Source of the DNA: Chromatiaceae bacterium
GTDB lineage: Bacteria; Pseudomonadota; Gammaproteobacteria; Chromatiales; Chromatiaceae
Reading direction: 5' to 3'
Length of the DNA: 64,000 nucleotides
Assembly (NCBI GenBank): GCA_024235395.1
Contig: JACKMK010000004.1
Span: 496,001-560,000 of the forward strand
Position numbers and translations under genes: made by a program. Positions 1 through 8,918 of the stretch are shown here, piece by piece (within the stretch, counting starts at the first letter, position 1; each line of letters begins with the position of its first letter). Below the pieces are notes generated by a model. It searched no databases. It saw only the letters and a program-made list of their open reading frames with translations, and was not told the DNA's origin.

Positions 1-2540
1 AGACCGGGATCCGGCGTCACGGCCGACACGATCTTGCCGTCGGCGTCGTGCGTCACCGTGCCGATCAGCACATCGAACATGCGTGACAGCACACCGTTGT
101 TCCGGTCTTCCCGATTGGTGGCTCCCACCAGGCTGTGCCGCTCCTTGGTCAGCATGCGCAGGCGCGTCATCAGCGTGTCCAGCGAATCGTCGGGATGCTG
201 GCCTGTCAGCGTGTCGAGCAGGTCGCGCAGGTCACGCTCGAAACGCTGATAACTGGCGACAACGATGATCGCGTCGGACTTGGCACGCGCCCATGCGGCG
301 GTGCCGGCGGGTATGCTCCGGGTATGCCCCGCGATCGCGATCGCATCGATACCGAGCCGCTCCTTCAGCGGGTCCTCGTAGTTACTCGGCACGAATGCCG
401 GATCGATCAGTTCGGTCGCCTCGTTGAACGTGATGAGAAACCAGGTCTCGTCGTCGACCAGCCGCTTGCCGTGAACCGTGATCGGCACAGGCCGCTGACC
501 GGTCGTCTGCCCAACCAGATTGTGCTGGGAGTCGGTGACCTGTTCGCCCGCCGCGTCCCATGCCTCGGCCGAGACCTTCACGACCTGCGGTGAACGTCGG
601 ATCGAAACCCGGTTGTCCGGCATGATGAACGAATGCGCCATCGGGTGTTCGGCCACGTCGGCGGGCAGACCCGCCAGATAGGCATCGGAGAACAGAAACG
701 CGGGATCGGCCGAGTGGGAATAGAACAGCGGCGCTTCCGGCGTCAGCATGGGCGCCATTGGGTGCAAGTGGCCGTCGGCCGCAACTCCGGCTGACGACGG
801 CACCAACGCGAAGACATGGACGCCATTCGCCAGGTGCTCTACGTGAATCAGGTGCAGGCGGGCCAGCGCCGGACTGTGAGGGAACCCACCTACCGTGGCC
901 ATGAGCGTAAGGTACTGGTCCCGGGTCAGTGCGATACCGACCAGTTCATCGGCGGCGATGCCGGGCAGATCGGCAAGATGCAGGCTTGCACCGTTCCAAT
1001 CGAGAATTTCGATGCGCAGGTCGGCGAACGGCAACTCGCCCGCGACCCGCTGGTCGTCACTGATCAGGCCCTGTTGGCTGAGCATCTCCCCCGCGTCGCG
1101 GTCAACCAGTGCACGCCGGGCGCGACTCGCGTAGAGGTAGACACCGGCCTCGTCGATCGCACTCGTCAACCATGCGGGTACGAATCCTTCGGTGGCCGGG
1201 CCGACATCGACGAACACCTTGCGCCAGCGTGCGCTGCGCCACGCCCGATAGGGTGCATCCAGCGAATCGTGCACCGCGAGCCGTGTCAGATCCAGGATAT
1301 CGTCGAGACGGTGCGCGACGACCGGCCGGTAGTCCACGGACGCCACCGCCGGCACGCCCAGGGGACGCAGATAGCGGATCCTGAACACCGTCGGCAGCCA
1401 GACCGGATCCTGACGCGGCAGCTGCAGCGCGATCGCAGTCGTGTAGCCGGCATCGCCACTGGCGCTCAGCGCGACCATGTACTCGCCCATGGGTGAGCTG
1501 ACGTGGGCCCTGGTCGGTCCGTTGTCACCGATCGGCAGCTGCACCCGCAACGGATCGAAATCCCCGATCGTCAGGTCTCCGCGCAGCAACGGCCAACCGT
1601 CGGTCGGGTAATCGACCGTGTGCGGGATGTCGGCGGCGCGTTGCACGCGCACGCTCGCAGGGGCACCGGCGACGGCCGCGTAATTGCGGTAGAAATCGAG
1701 TGAGTGGCCGTGCTCGTTGCGTATGTCGATGTACGCATACTTCGCCGTCCACCAGGTCGCTATCCAGGTGGCCAGGTCGGGTGGCGGTGTCCCCGGAAAT
1801 TCCAGTGCACCCTGCGCCCACAATGCAGTGAAGAAGTGACAGGGATCGAGATAGGCCAGAAGTTGCTCGCGCTGCATGGCCTCGAGGAAATCACGCGCCG
1901 CATCGTCCTGTGCGCCGCTGCTGTCGACCATCAGGACATTCTCGGCGGCACGCAGCCGCGCGAGTGTGAAATCCGGACGCGGGTCGGACAGCACGACCTC
2001 GATCGAGACGCTGTCGGTTGCGAATCGCCCGAGGTAGTCGCCCGTTCGCACGCGCGGTCGCGCATAAGGGGCAAGGGCCGCGTCGTCGCCCGCGAGCAGG
2101 GTCGCAACCTCACTGGCCCCGTCGGCAGCGGTGTCGACCCCAAGCAGGTCGATGGTCGGATTCAGCGACGGACCGAAGATCGCGTTGTAATCCAGTTGTG
2201 CGGCCCACAGCCGCTGTAGCAGGCCGTCCCCCTGACGCAAGGTCTGGCCATCGGCTTCGACCAGTGAGTCGAGCTCGATGCCACGATAGACAATGAACTG
2301 CACCGGGGAATCGGGAAAACCTGGCGAGCGATCCGGCGACAGCACACAGTTGAGCCGGTTGGCGACCTCGCTGTACTGGAAAAACAGCGTGCCCTCGGTG
2401 ACCGCGTGGGCCGGGCGCGCCGATATCGCGGTGAGTGTCGCGGTGACCCGCCAGCGGTCCGGATCGAGCGCCGCAAAGGCGCCGTCTTCGGCCTGCGGGA
2501 CCAGGTCCGGCAAGGCGCAATAGAAACAGTAACGCTTCAA
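1..2540 (-). CDS. Large uncharacterised protein, 3' end off the window
   Basis: The minus strand is open from a TTG at 2540 to the left edge, giving at least 846 residues with no stop. Codons read at four separate places all give sensible protein in the same frame. The TTG start is chosen because GGGAGA sits nine bases upstream; a GTG further up has no such site, and an in-frame TAA closes the frame at about 2659. The N-terminus has a Cys-x-x-Cys (RYCFYC). No signal peptide or membrane segment is seen, and the body looks like mixed beta-rich globular domains. I do not recognise the family. It is divergent from the membrane-protein pair at 2834 and shares the 293-base gap with it. Confidence 0.7.
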   Translation of the reverse strand, partial: MKRYCFYCALPDLVPQAEDGAFAALDPDRWRVTATLTAISARPAHAVTEGTLFFQYSEVANRLNCVLSPDRSPGFPDSPVQFIVYRGIELDSLVEADGQTLRQGDGLLQRLWAAQLDYNAIFGPSLNPTIDLLGVDTAADGASEVATLLAGDDAALAPYARPRVRTGDYLGRFATDSVSIEVVLSDPRPDFTLARLRAAENVLMVDSSGAQDDAARDFLEAMQREQLLAYLDPCHFFTALWAQGALEFPGTPPPDLATWIATWWTAKYAYIDIRNEHGHSLDFYRNYAAVAGAPASVRVQRAADIPHTVDYPTDGWPLLRGDLTIGDFDPLRVQLPIGDNGPTRAHVSSPMGEYMVALSASGDAGYTTAIALQLPRQDPVWLPTVFRIRYLRPLGVPAVASVDYRPVVAHRLDDILDLTRLAVHDSLDAPYRAWRSARWRKVFVDVGPATEGFVPAWLTSAIDEAGVYLYASRARRALVDRDAGEMLSQQGLISDDQRVAGELPFADLRIEILDWNGASLHLADLPGIAADELVGIALTRDQYLTLMATVGGFPHSPALARLHLIHVEHLANGVHVFALVPSSAGVAADGHLHPMAPMLTPEAPLFYSHSADPAFLFSDAYLAGLPADVAEHPMAHSFIMPDNRVSIRRSPQVVKVSAEAWDAAGEQVTDSQHNLVGQTTGQRPVPITVHGKRLVDDETWFLITFNEATELIDPAFVPSNYEDPLKERLGIDAIAIAGHTRSIPAGTAAWARAKSDAIIVVASYQRFERDLRDLLDTLTGQHPDDSLDTLMTRLRMLTKERHSLVGATNREDRNNGVLSRMFDVLIGTVTHDADGKIVSAVTPDPG

Positions 2541-2833
2541 ATGCCAGTGTCTCCCGAGGCACCCTGGGGTACCAGAGAGATTCGGCACGATCTGTTGAAC
2601 GCCCGTGGCGACCGAGCCAAATCGGTTGTCCTTGAACCCTAGTCCAGACGCCCGTTACCGGCAAGACCCGGTGACACGACCTCAGGGACAGTTCGGGGAC
2701 CGCCTCTCGAACCCGGTGCCCCGACGCTGCGCATCGCGACGGTACCGAGGACACCGCGCCGTTCGCGGTGGCCGCGGCATGGCGCCTATACTGCGGGCTC
2801 CGATGACGTCGAATACGGGCGATTCATTCCGAC

Positions 2834-3646
2834 ATGAGGACAGACTGGGGACCGATGCTGTTGCTGGTCGTCGCGATCGCCGCGGGCCCCGCGGTACTGC
2901 TGTTGTGGGCAGTGGTCTACCGGTTGGGTTGCTGGTCGCTGTGTGTGCCCATCGGTGTTGCCGGCGTGCTGACGCTTTTTATCCGCGAACGTCTGCTGTG
3001 GCGTCGCCGTTGCCGCGCCGATTGCCTGTTCGAGCAGGATTCGACGTGGCACCGCCTGCTCCGGGGCCGGCTGTTCGCCACCGTCTACGCCGTCGCGTTG
3101 GCCGGCGTGTTGAGCGGCGCGCTGGCGAGCGCAGTTCCCACATGGGACTTCACAACGCTTGTCGTGGTCGCGTTCGACGCCCTGTTGCTTGTCGTTCTCT
3201 TTCTCGGTGCGCTCCACCTGGGCGGCACGGTGCTCAAGGTGCGTGAACGCCATCGCCGCCTGTTCGCACGCCACTGGGCGGTCGCCGTGAATGTGTTCCT
3301 GTTGCTGGGCATACTGCTGTGGATGCAGCTCGACCGGCCGCCACCGGACTATCTCGACGACGGACTCGCGTTGGGCCCGACGCTGCAGACCGCCAGCGCC
3401 GGGGTTGCGGCGGTATGTCCAATCGTGGACACCCTGGTGCGCATGCGCGTCGAGGCGGAGGCCGCATCGTGGTGGGTGGCGATTAAGGCCTCACCGCTGG
3501 TCGAAGATCACGGCCTCCGCTGGATTGCGTGGCTCGCCTTCCTGGTCGGCGATGCGCTGAGCCTGTGGGGGTACGGCACGCTTTGCGCGGGCCTGATCGA
3601 CGCGGCTCATCGCCGCCTGACACGTGACGATACCGAGCATGCCTGA
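2834..3646 (+). CDS. Multi-pass membrane protein of unknown function
   Basis: A 270-aa protein with several hydrophobic stretches: two near residues 8-50, one near 80-100, one near 105-130 and one near 145-160, plus a weaker C-terminal one. Basic loops (for example RERLLWRRRCR) between segments suggest cytoplasmic faces by the positive-inside rule. I recognise no catalytic motif or family. Its stop overlaps the start of the next gene by eight bases, so the two are probably translated together and may form one membrane complex. Confidence 0.65.
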   Translation: MRTDWGPMLLLVVAIAAGPAVLLLWAVVYRLGCWSLCVPIGVAGVLTLFIRERLLWRRRCRADCLFEQDSTWHRLLRGRLFATVYAVALAGVLSGALASAVPTWDFTTLVVVAFDALLLVVLFLGALHLGGTVLKVRERHRRLFARHWAVAVNVFLLLGILLWMQLDRPPPDYLDDGLALGPTLQTASAGVAAVCPIVDTLVRMRVEAEAASWWVAIKASPLVEDHGLRWIAWLAFLVGDALSLWGYGTLCAGLIDAAHRRLTRDDTEHA

Positions 3647-4706
3647 CAGGCGTGACGTATCGGATGCCGTGCGATGGTTCTGGGTGGCGTTCTGGTCGAC
3701 CCTCTTGATCCTGCTGCTGCTGTACCTGTATGTGCAGGCGAAGGTGCAGCTGGTGTCCGAAGTGCCCCCGTCGCCGGAGGCGAGCCCCCCCGCGCTATCG
3801 CAGACCTATCTGGAAAAACTGCAACAGGTGGTACCGGAGGTGTTTCGAGAGGTGCGAGGCGACCTCGACGTTGCCGTCGCCGAGATCGATGCGTTGGTAT
3901 CCGAACGGGTCGATGCCGCCTTTGCACCGGTGTACCGGGCAATACCCGACTTTCTGGACTTTCATTATTCACTGCTGGGTGAGTACGCCGAACTGGCTGC
4001 CGCGGCATCCGATGACATAGGCCGCGACCTGCAGCGCATCCTGTTTGAAGATACGGACTTCGAAACCGGATTTCAGCATCGCCTGGTTGAGATCACGCAC
4101 GGCGCCGATGCGATCGAGTCGGAATTTTTTCGACTGTTACGGCGCAGGCTGCACGAGCGCATGGCCGACCATCCCGCGCCTCAGCCGGAGAAGCTCACCG
4201 AGCTTGCAGACATCGTGATGCAAGACACGCGGCAACGCTTTGGCACCGGGGACCTGGTGCTCAAAGGCACCGGCGCCCTGGTCGGCGGCGGCGCGGTGGC
4301 CACGGCGCTGGCGAAGACGGTCGGGGCCAAGGCCGCCACCAAGCTCGCGGCGAAGGCCGCCGGTAAGACGGCGATCAAGGCGACCGGGGTCGGTGGCAGC
4401 GCGACCGCAGGCGCCGCCGCAGGTCTGCTGTGCGGCCCCGCGGCCTGGATCTGCGCACCCGTCGGTGGCGCGGCCGCAGCGGTCGCCGCATGGTTTGCGA
4501 CCGACAAGGTCGTGCTCGAGGTCGACGAGTACTTCAATCGCGACGCGTTCGAGGCCGAGGTCCGCGGTGCCATCGACACCGAACGCCTGCGCGTCCGCGA
4601 TACCCTGCGTTCCTCTTACCACGCGCGCCTTCACGCAATGGTCTCGTTCAACGAGTCTCGCCTCAGAGACATGACAACCCGCGAGCTCATCGAGCAGAGT
4701 CCCTGA
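3639..4706 (+). CDS. Membrane-anchored helical protein, partner of the upstream gene
   Basis: About 355 aa. One transmembrane segment lies near residues 14-36, rich in Leu/Ile/Val. A long helical acidic region follows. Near residues 205-290 is a Gly/Ala-rich stretch with GxxxG-like spacing and a Cys-containing hydrophobic core (GLLCGPAAWICAPVGG), which could insert in a membrane. The C-terminus is a charged amphipathic helix. The ATG at 3639 overlaps the upstream stop by eight bases; an in-frame GTG at 3624 would add five residues. The Gly/Ala hydrophobic hairpin recalls pore-forming or membrane-remodelling proteins, but that is only an analogy. Confidence 0.65.
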   Translation: MPDRRDVSDAVRWFWVAFWSTLLILLLLYLYVQAKVQLVSEVPPSPEASPPALSQTYLEKLQQVVPEVFREVRGDLDVAVAEIDALVSERVDAAFAPVYRAIPDFLDFHYSLLGEYAELAAAASDDIGRDLQRILFEDTDFETGFQHRLVEITHGADAIESEFFRLLRRRLHERMADHPAPQPEKLTELADIVMQDTRQRFGTGDLVLKGTGALVGGGAVATALAKTVGAKAATKLAAKAAGKTAIKATGVGGSATAGAAAGLLCGPAAWICAPVGGAAAAVAAWFATDKVVLEVDEYFNRDAFEAEVRGAIDTERLRVRDTLRSSYHARLHAMVSFNESRLRDMTTRELIEQSP

Positions 4707-4960
4707 GCCTGGACCGTGGTCCACACGCGCAGCGGATCCCTGCGCTTCGATCTGCGCAGGTATGCGCGGAGACAACTACGTTGCGCAGCCGTGCTCGAAC
4801 ATCGTGGCCCGGGGCGACGCACCCGCCAAGCCCGGGCGCACCGCTGCGCCCCTTCGGGCAGCCGGTTTTGCGCCAGTCGGCCATGCGGGCTAATCTTTTG
4901 TTTCGAGCTCGAATATTGGTCGGACAGGCGGTTGCGGAGGCCCCGGTGTTGGAAAAGACG

Positions 4961-5887
4961 ATGATCAGAGGGATTGTTTTGTTGGTGTTTGGTGCCTTGT
5001 TGTTCACCGCGCCGGCGATAGCAGAGCAGACGATCCGCTGTAAGAGCGACAACTTCAAATACCGTTATTGCCGCGCACAGACCGACAATCGCGTAACCCT
5101 GGTCGAACGGTATTCGGAGACGGACTGCCGCGAAGGTCACAGTTGGGGCTACGACCGCGGCGGCGTGTGGGTGAACCGCGGATGTGAAGCGGCATTCCGC
5201 GTCGGCCGATCCCGTCAGGACGACTACGGCAGGCCGTCCGGCAAGACCCTGCGTTGCTCGAGCAACGATTTCCAATACCGGTACTGCAAGGCGCGCACCA
5301 ACGGTCAGGTTGAACTGCTCAGACAGTACTCGGATACGCGCTGCCAGCAGGGCCGGAACTGGGGCTACGACCGAGGCGGCATCTGGGTCGACCGTGGATG
5401 TGATGCCGAATTCAAAGTCGGTCGTTCGGGCTACGACGGCTACCCGGGTTCCTCCGCCAAGACCATCCGTTGTACCAGCGAAAACTACCGTTACCGGCAC
5501 TGCCGTGTCCCCATCCGTGGCGATGTCGAGCTGGTTCGGCAGTATTCGGATACCCGCTGCCGCGAGGGGCGCAACTGGGGCTACGACCGTCACGGCATAT
5601 GGGTCAACGACGGTTGCGATGCGGAATTCCGGGTGGGTGGACGCGACGACGGCGGCTATGCCGGCCCCGGCGACAAGAGGATCCGCTGCACCAGCGACGA
5701 CTACCGGTACCGCTACTGCTCTGCCAGGACCGGCGAACGCGTCACGCTGGTGAAGCAGCATTCCGACACCCGCTGTATCCAGGGACGCAATTGGGGATAC
5801 GACCGCGGCGGCGTCTGGGTCGATCGCGGATGCGATGCCGAGTTCGAACTCGGTGGAGGTCGTGGGCATCGCGAAGCCGCCTGGTGA
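4961..5887 (+). CDS. Secreted protein with four DUF3011 repeats
   Basis: About 308 aa. Residues 1-23 form a clear signal peptide ending in APAIA. The mature part is four tandem repeats of about 60-70 residues. Each contains a start like IRC, a YRYC motif, a short beta hairpin, then a core such as NWGYDRGGIWVDRGC and an acidic AEF ending. Each repeat has four conserved cysteines, suggesting disulfides in the periplasm or outside the cell. This is the DUF3011 pattern; its function is not established. The ATG at 4961 is chosen because it starts the signal peptide directly and GGAAAAG lies just upstream; the open frame continues further up without support. Linkers are Gly/Ser/Asp-rich. Confidence 0.8.
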   Translation: MIRGIVLLVFGALLFTAPAIAEQTIRCKSDNFKYRYCRAQTDNRVTLVERYSETDCREGHSWGYDRGGVWVNRGCEAAFRVGRSRQDDYGRPSGKTLRCSSNDFQYRYCKARTNGQVELLRQYSDTRCQQGRNWGYDRGGIWVDRGCDAEFKVGRSGYDGYPGSSAKTIRCTSENYRYRHCRVPIRGDVELVRQYSDTRCREGRNWGYDRHGIWVNDGCDAEFRVGGRDDGGYAGPGDKRIRCTSDDYRYRYCSARTGERVTLVKQHSDTRCIQGRNWGYDRGGVWVDRGCDAEFELGGGRGHREAAW

Positions 5888-6270
5888 TACAGGCGGTCGC
5901 CCGGGTGGACGCGCCGCCCGGGTGGCCGCCGTGCTTCCAACCTCGATCCCTGTAGCGCGCCGCGCGCATCCACGTCGACGGCCGGACCCGGCCTTGAAGA
6001 CCGGCCACCTTGGCCCGCGACGTGCCGTAGTGGCTTCCACCTGGCGACGGTCATCACGGCAACGCGCCGTACAGCTCCCGCAACCTCCGATCCAGTGTTG
6101 CAAATCGACCGCGACCGGTTGATTTGCACGTGCGCGAGCTCGTCCGGCACCAACCTTCGGTTGACCGCACGGTGTCTGCTGCACGGGGCAGCGCTTCCAA
6201 GTCGTCCATCGGACATGGCATGGCTCCTGCTCGGTTCGTGGGCAACACCCGTCACGATGGGAGAATGCCG
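5888..6270 (+). other. Gap of 383 bases without a supported gene
   Basis: GC-rich spacer between the DUF3011 gene and the reductase. A 10-base direct repeat (GCCCGGGTGG) occurs at its left end. Short open frames on both strands have no ribosome site or family signature. I see no convincing terminator. Confidence 0.4.
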
Positions 6271-6942
6271 ATGACGATCCACAGATGCCGCTTGCTGATG
6301 CGCGAGACCGACACGCACGACGTACAACGGTTCGTGTTCACCCGGCCGGACGGATTCAGCTACGCGCCCGGCCAGGGCGTCGAACTCGCGATCGACCGTG
6401 ACGACTGGCGCGATGAATGGCGCCCATTCACACCGACCTCGCTGACCGAAGATGCCATCCTCCAATTCATCATCAAGGCCTACCCGTCGCACGACGGCGT
6501 AACGACACGGCTGCATGATCTGGCGGTCGGCGACACCGTGTTGCTGCGGGACGTGTTCGGCACCATCCGTTACCGTGGGCCCGGCATGTTCATCGCGGCC
6601 GGCACGGGAATCACGCCTTTCGTGTCGATCGCACGTACGCTCGCCGACTCCGGGGCAATGGCCGACAACGCACTGCTGTTCGCCAACAAGACCCACCGCG
6701 ATGTGGTCGATCAGAATGAATTGATGACGCTGTTCGGGGAGCGTTGTCATTTCGTACTATCGGACGAGGATCACCCGGGTTACATCCACGGGACCGTCGA
6801 CCGCGAACTACTGCAGCGTCATATCCGCGACATCGCACAGTATTTCTATGTCTGCGGCCCCGACGGCTTCATCGACTCGGTGGTCGACAGCCTCCAATCC
6901 CTGGGCGTCGTCAGAGACAAGATCGTTGTCGAAGACGCCTGA
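6271..6942 (+). CDS. FAD-binding oxidoreductase, ferredoxin reductase-like
   Basis: A compact NAD(P)H:flavin oxidoreductase of the ferredoxin-NADP reductase superfamily, about 223 aa. The FAD-binding barrel comes first, with the RPFTPTS motif that contacts the flavin. The NAD-binding half follows, with the glycine-rich MFIAAGTGITPF segment and the late CGPDGFIDSV motif near the nicotinamide. There is no iron-sulfur or globin domain, so it probably passes electrons to a separate partner. The ATG at 6271 has GGGAGA six bases upstream; an ATG at 6265 is in frame but sits on that site. The physiological partner cannot be read from its neighbours. Confidence 0.85.
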   Translation: MTIHRCRLLMRETDTHDVQRFVFTRPDGFSYAPGQGVELAIDRDDWRDEWRPFTPTSLTEDAILQFIIKAYPSHDGVTTRLHDLAVGDTVLLRDVFGTIRYRGPGMFIAAGTGITPFVSIARTLADSGAMADNALLFANKTHRDVVDQNELMTLFGERCHFVLSDEDHPGYIHGTVDRELLQRHIRDIAQYFYVCGPDGFIDSVVDSLQSLGVVRDKIVVEDA

Positions 6943-7007
6943 CAGCGGTTGATCGAACCGGGATTGACCGCACGCCTCTGATACGGCCGCACCCGTTGTC
7001 GGACGCG

Positions 7008-8057
7008 TCACTCACCGGCGCGGTTCGCCTGCACCACTTCGTGGACGAATCGCAGCTTGTCGACGACCCGGGGTGGCACGACGAACGGATAGCTGTCGTC
7101 CTGGCCCATACTGCGATTCAGTTCGTTCAGCACCACGCTGAGGTGCATCCATTCGCCCACGCCGTCCTCGAACGAATGCGGCGAGCCATCGCCGACGGCT
7201 TCGCCCACGATCCCATAGGCCTTCGCGGTCTCGAGCGTATCGAGCATATGCAGGTAGTGCGCCCAGGTCTCGGCCCAATCCTCCCAGGGGTGGGCACTGG
7301 CATACGCCGAGATGAACGCTTCATTCCAGTCGGGTGTGGTGCCTTTCTGATAGTACGCATCCATCGCTGCCGCGTAGTCCCCCCGTTCGTCGCCGAACAA
7401 TCCACGAAAGCCGCGCAGAAACCCGCTGTCTCGCACCAGGCGGTCCCAAAAATAGTGACCGGACTCGTGCCGCATGTGGCCCAACAGCGTACGATACTGT
7501 TCGTTCAATCGCTCGCGCGCGATGACCTGCTGGGCCGGGTCGGCCTCCATCACGTTGACCGTGATCACCCCGTCGGCGTGGCCGGTCGCGACGAAGGCCT
7601 GCGGGACATCCGGGTTGCTGCGCTGATCTTCCATGAAGTCGAACGCGAGGCCGGACTGCGGTTCGTCGCCCTTTCCGGCAACCGGCAACCCGAGCACGGA
7701 CAGGCTGTATAGCAGGCGCCTTTTGGCGGCTTCGAGGCGCGACCAACGCTCGAGGTTGGCCGGCCGGCCGACGTCAGGCACCACACGATTCAGTCTGCAG
7801 GCGACACACAGGTCCGTTGTATCGTCGGTGACCGCCAGCCAGTTGCAGATCCCGTGCAGCTCGCCGTTATTGCAGTAGCGGTAGCGCAGCCCGGGCGGCG
7901 CGTCGGTATCGAGCGTGGCATATCGACCGTCCCCCTCATCGTGTAGTGCAACCATGCGACCGAGGTCCGGCGCGAACCCGACCGGGCGATTGCAACGCTC
8001 ACAGACGACACTGTCGAAAAACAGCGCCTGTCCGCAGCTACAGTGGAAGCGTCGCAT
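7008..8057 (-). CDS. Zinc-ribbon putative metallopeptidase (Peptidase_Mx-like)
   Basis: About 349 aa. The N-terminus has a zinc ribbon (FHCSCGQ and CERCNRP cysteine pairs), then a second cysteine set (YCNNGELHGICNW, CVACRLN). The peptidase half carries the metal-binding HESGH motif and nearby acidic residues in the EDWAETWAHYLHML region. This is the layout of the family called putative zinc-binding metallopeptidase. The substrate is unknown, and with no signal peptide it should be cytoplasmic. The ATG at 8057 begins exactly at the zinc ribbon and has AGGCAGGAA upstream; the open frame continues 20 codons further up without support. It is convergent with the reductase gene. Confidence 0.8.
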   Translation of the reverse strand: MRRFHCSCGQALFFDSVVCERCNRPVGFAPDLGRMVALHDEGDGRYATLDTDAPPGLRYRYCNNGELHGICNWLAVTDDTTDLCVACRLNRVVPDVGRPANLERWSRLEAAKRRLLYSLSVLGLPVAGKGDEPQSGLAFDFMEDQRSNPDVPQAFVATGHADGVITVNVMEADPAQQVIARERLNEQYRTLLGHMRHESGHYFWDRLVRDSGFLRGFRGLFGDERGDYAAAMDAYYQKGTTPDWNEAFISAYASAHPWEDWAETWAHYLHMLDTLETAKAYGIVGEAVGDGSPHSFEDGVGEWMHLSVVLNELNRSMGQDDSYPFVVPPRVVDKLRFVHEVVQANRAGE

Positions 8058-8295
8058 CGATTCCTGCCTCTTCAACCATCGTATGCAGCAACCAGCAATA
8101 GATGTGCCACGCTTCACTGCGCGGCGACGGCAGCCCTATGGATCTGGCAGACGAGCGGTACACACCGACGACCGGTGAGGGAATAGACGGAGCGATTGGG
8201 CCGGTCCAACAGCGCGGGCCTTGGGCCCATCCCCGCAGACGATGAACGGCGCCGGCTCGGCACTCGGTCGACCGATCTTCCGCGTTCGACGCCCC

Positions 8296-8793
8296 TCAGT
8301 CGACTTGCCCGGCATCTGCCGGGTCGGGATCGGGCGGCGATTCCGGTTCTATCGAGCAGGCCGACCCGGAACACCCTTCGATCTTGACGTCGTCCGCCGC
8401 CAGTACCGCCGCGATCAACCCAACCCCGACCACGACGCCCGCAACCTGGTACCAATCGATCTTTTCGCGCTGATCGGCACCGCTGCCCGATGCGTCGCCA
8501 TCAGCGGAAAGGCGGGCCAGCAGGGGGTCCACGGCGACACCGTTGATCGACAGGCCCGACCGCTTCAGACCGGCAAATCGCAGATCGACCAACGCCTCGC
8601 GCACTTCTCCGTCTCCGGCGAAATGGGGTTCGAACAACCGCCCATCGGAACTCGCCCTCAGCCCCCAGTGAGCCTCCTCCATACCAAAAGGCAACTGCAG
8701 ATACGCCTGGTAGGCGAAGCCGTCTGCCTGCGCCGGCGCGGCGATCGGCAGCGAACAAAGGAAGGCCAGCATCACTGGGTGTTTGGCGAGCAT
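8296..8793 (-). CDS. Small secreted protein with C-terminal hydrophobic segment
   Basis: About 165 aa. The start at 8793 has GGGAGA five bases upstream and leads into a signal peptide ending near PAQA. The mature part is Gly/Asp-rich with an aromatic beta-like beginning. Near residues 125-145 is a single hydrophobic helix (VAGVVVGVGLIAAVL), followed by two cysteines and a Pro/Asp-rich tail. The C-terminal helix resembles that of small periplasmic or outer-membrane-associated proteins. I do not recognise the family. It lies downstream of the RND pump genes in the same direction with a gap of 125 bases, so co-transcription is possible. Confidence 0.65.
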   Translation of the reverse strand: MLAKHPVMLAFLCSLPIAAPAQADGFAYQAYLQLPFGMEEAHWGLRASSDGRLFEPHFAGDGEVREALVDLRFAGLKRSGLSINGVAVDPLLARLSADGDASGSGADQREKIDWYQVAGVVVGVGLIAAVLAADDVKIEGCSGSACSIEPESPPDPDPADAGQVD

Positions 8794-8918
8794 GGAGATC
8801 TCCCGCGTTCCCGTGGTCAGGTTATAGCACGCCGCGTCTTGCATACAACGATTCCGCTGCACGGCAACGACCGTGGCAGTGCGAACCCTTTTTCGACGTC
8901 CGCGCGCCGATACGATGT

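Noticed and set aside
4631..6184. A 517-codon open frame on the minus strand
   Set aside because: Its repetitive sequence is only the reverse reading of the DUF3011 repeats.
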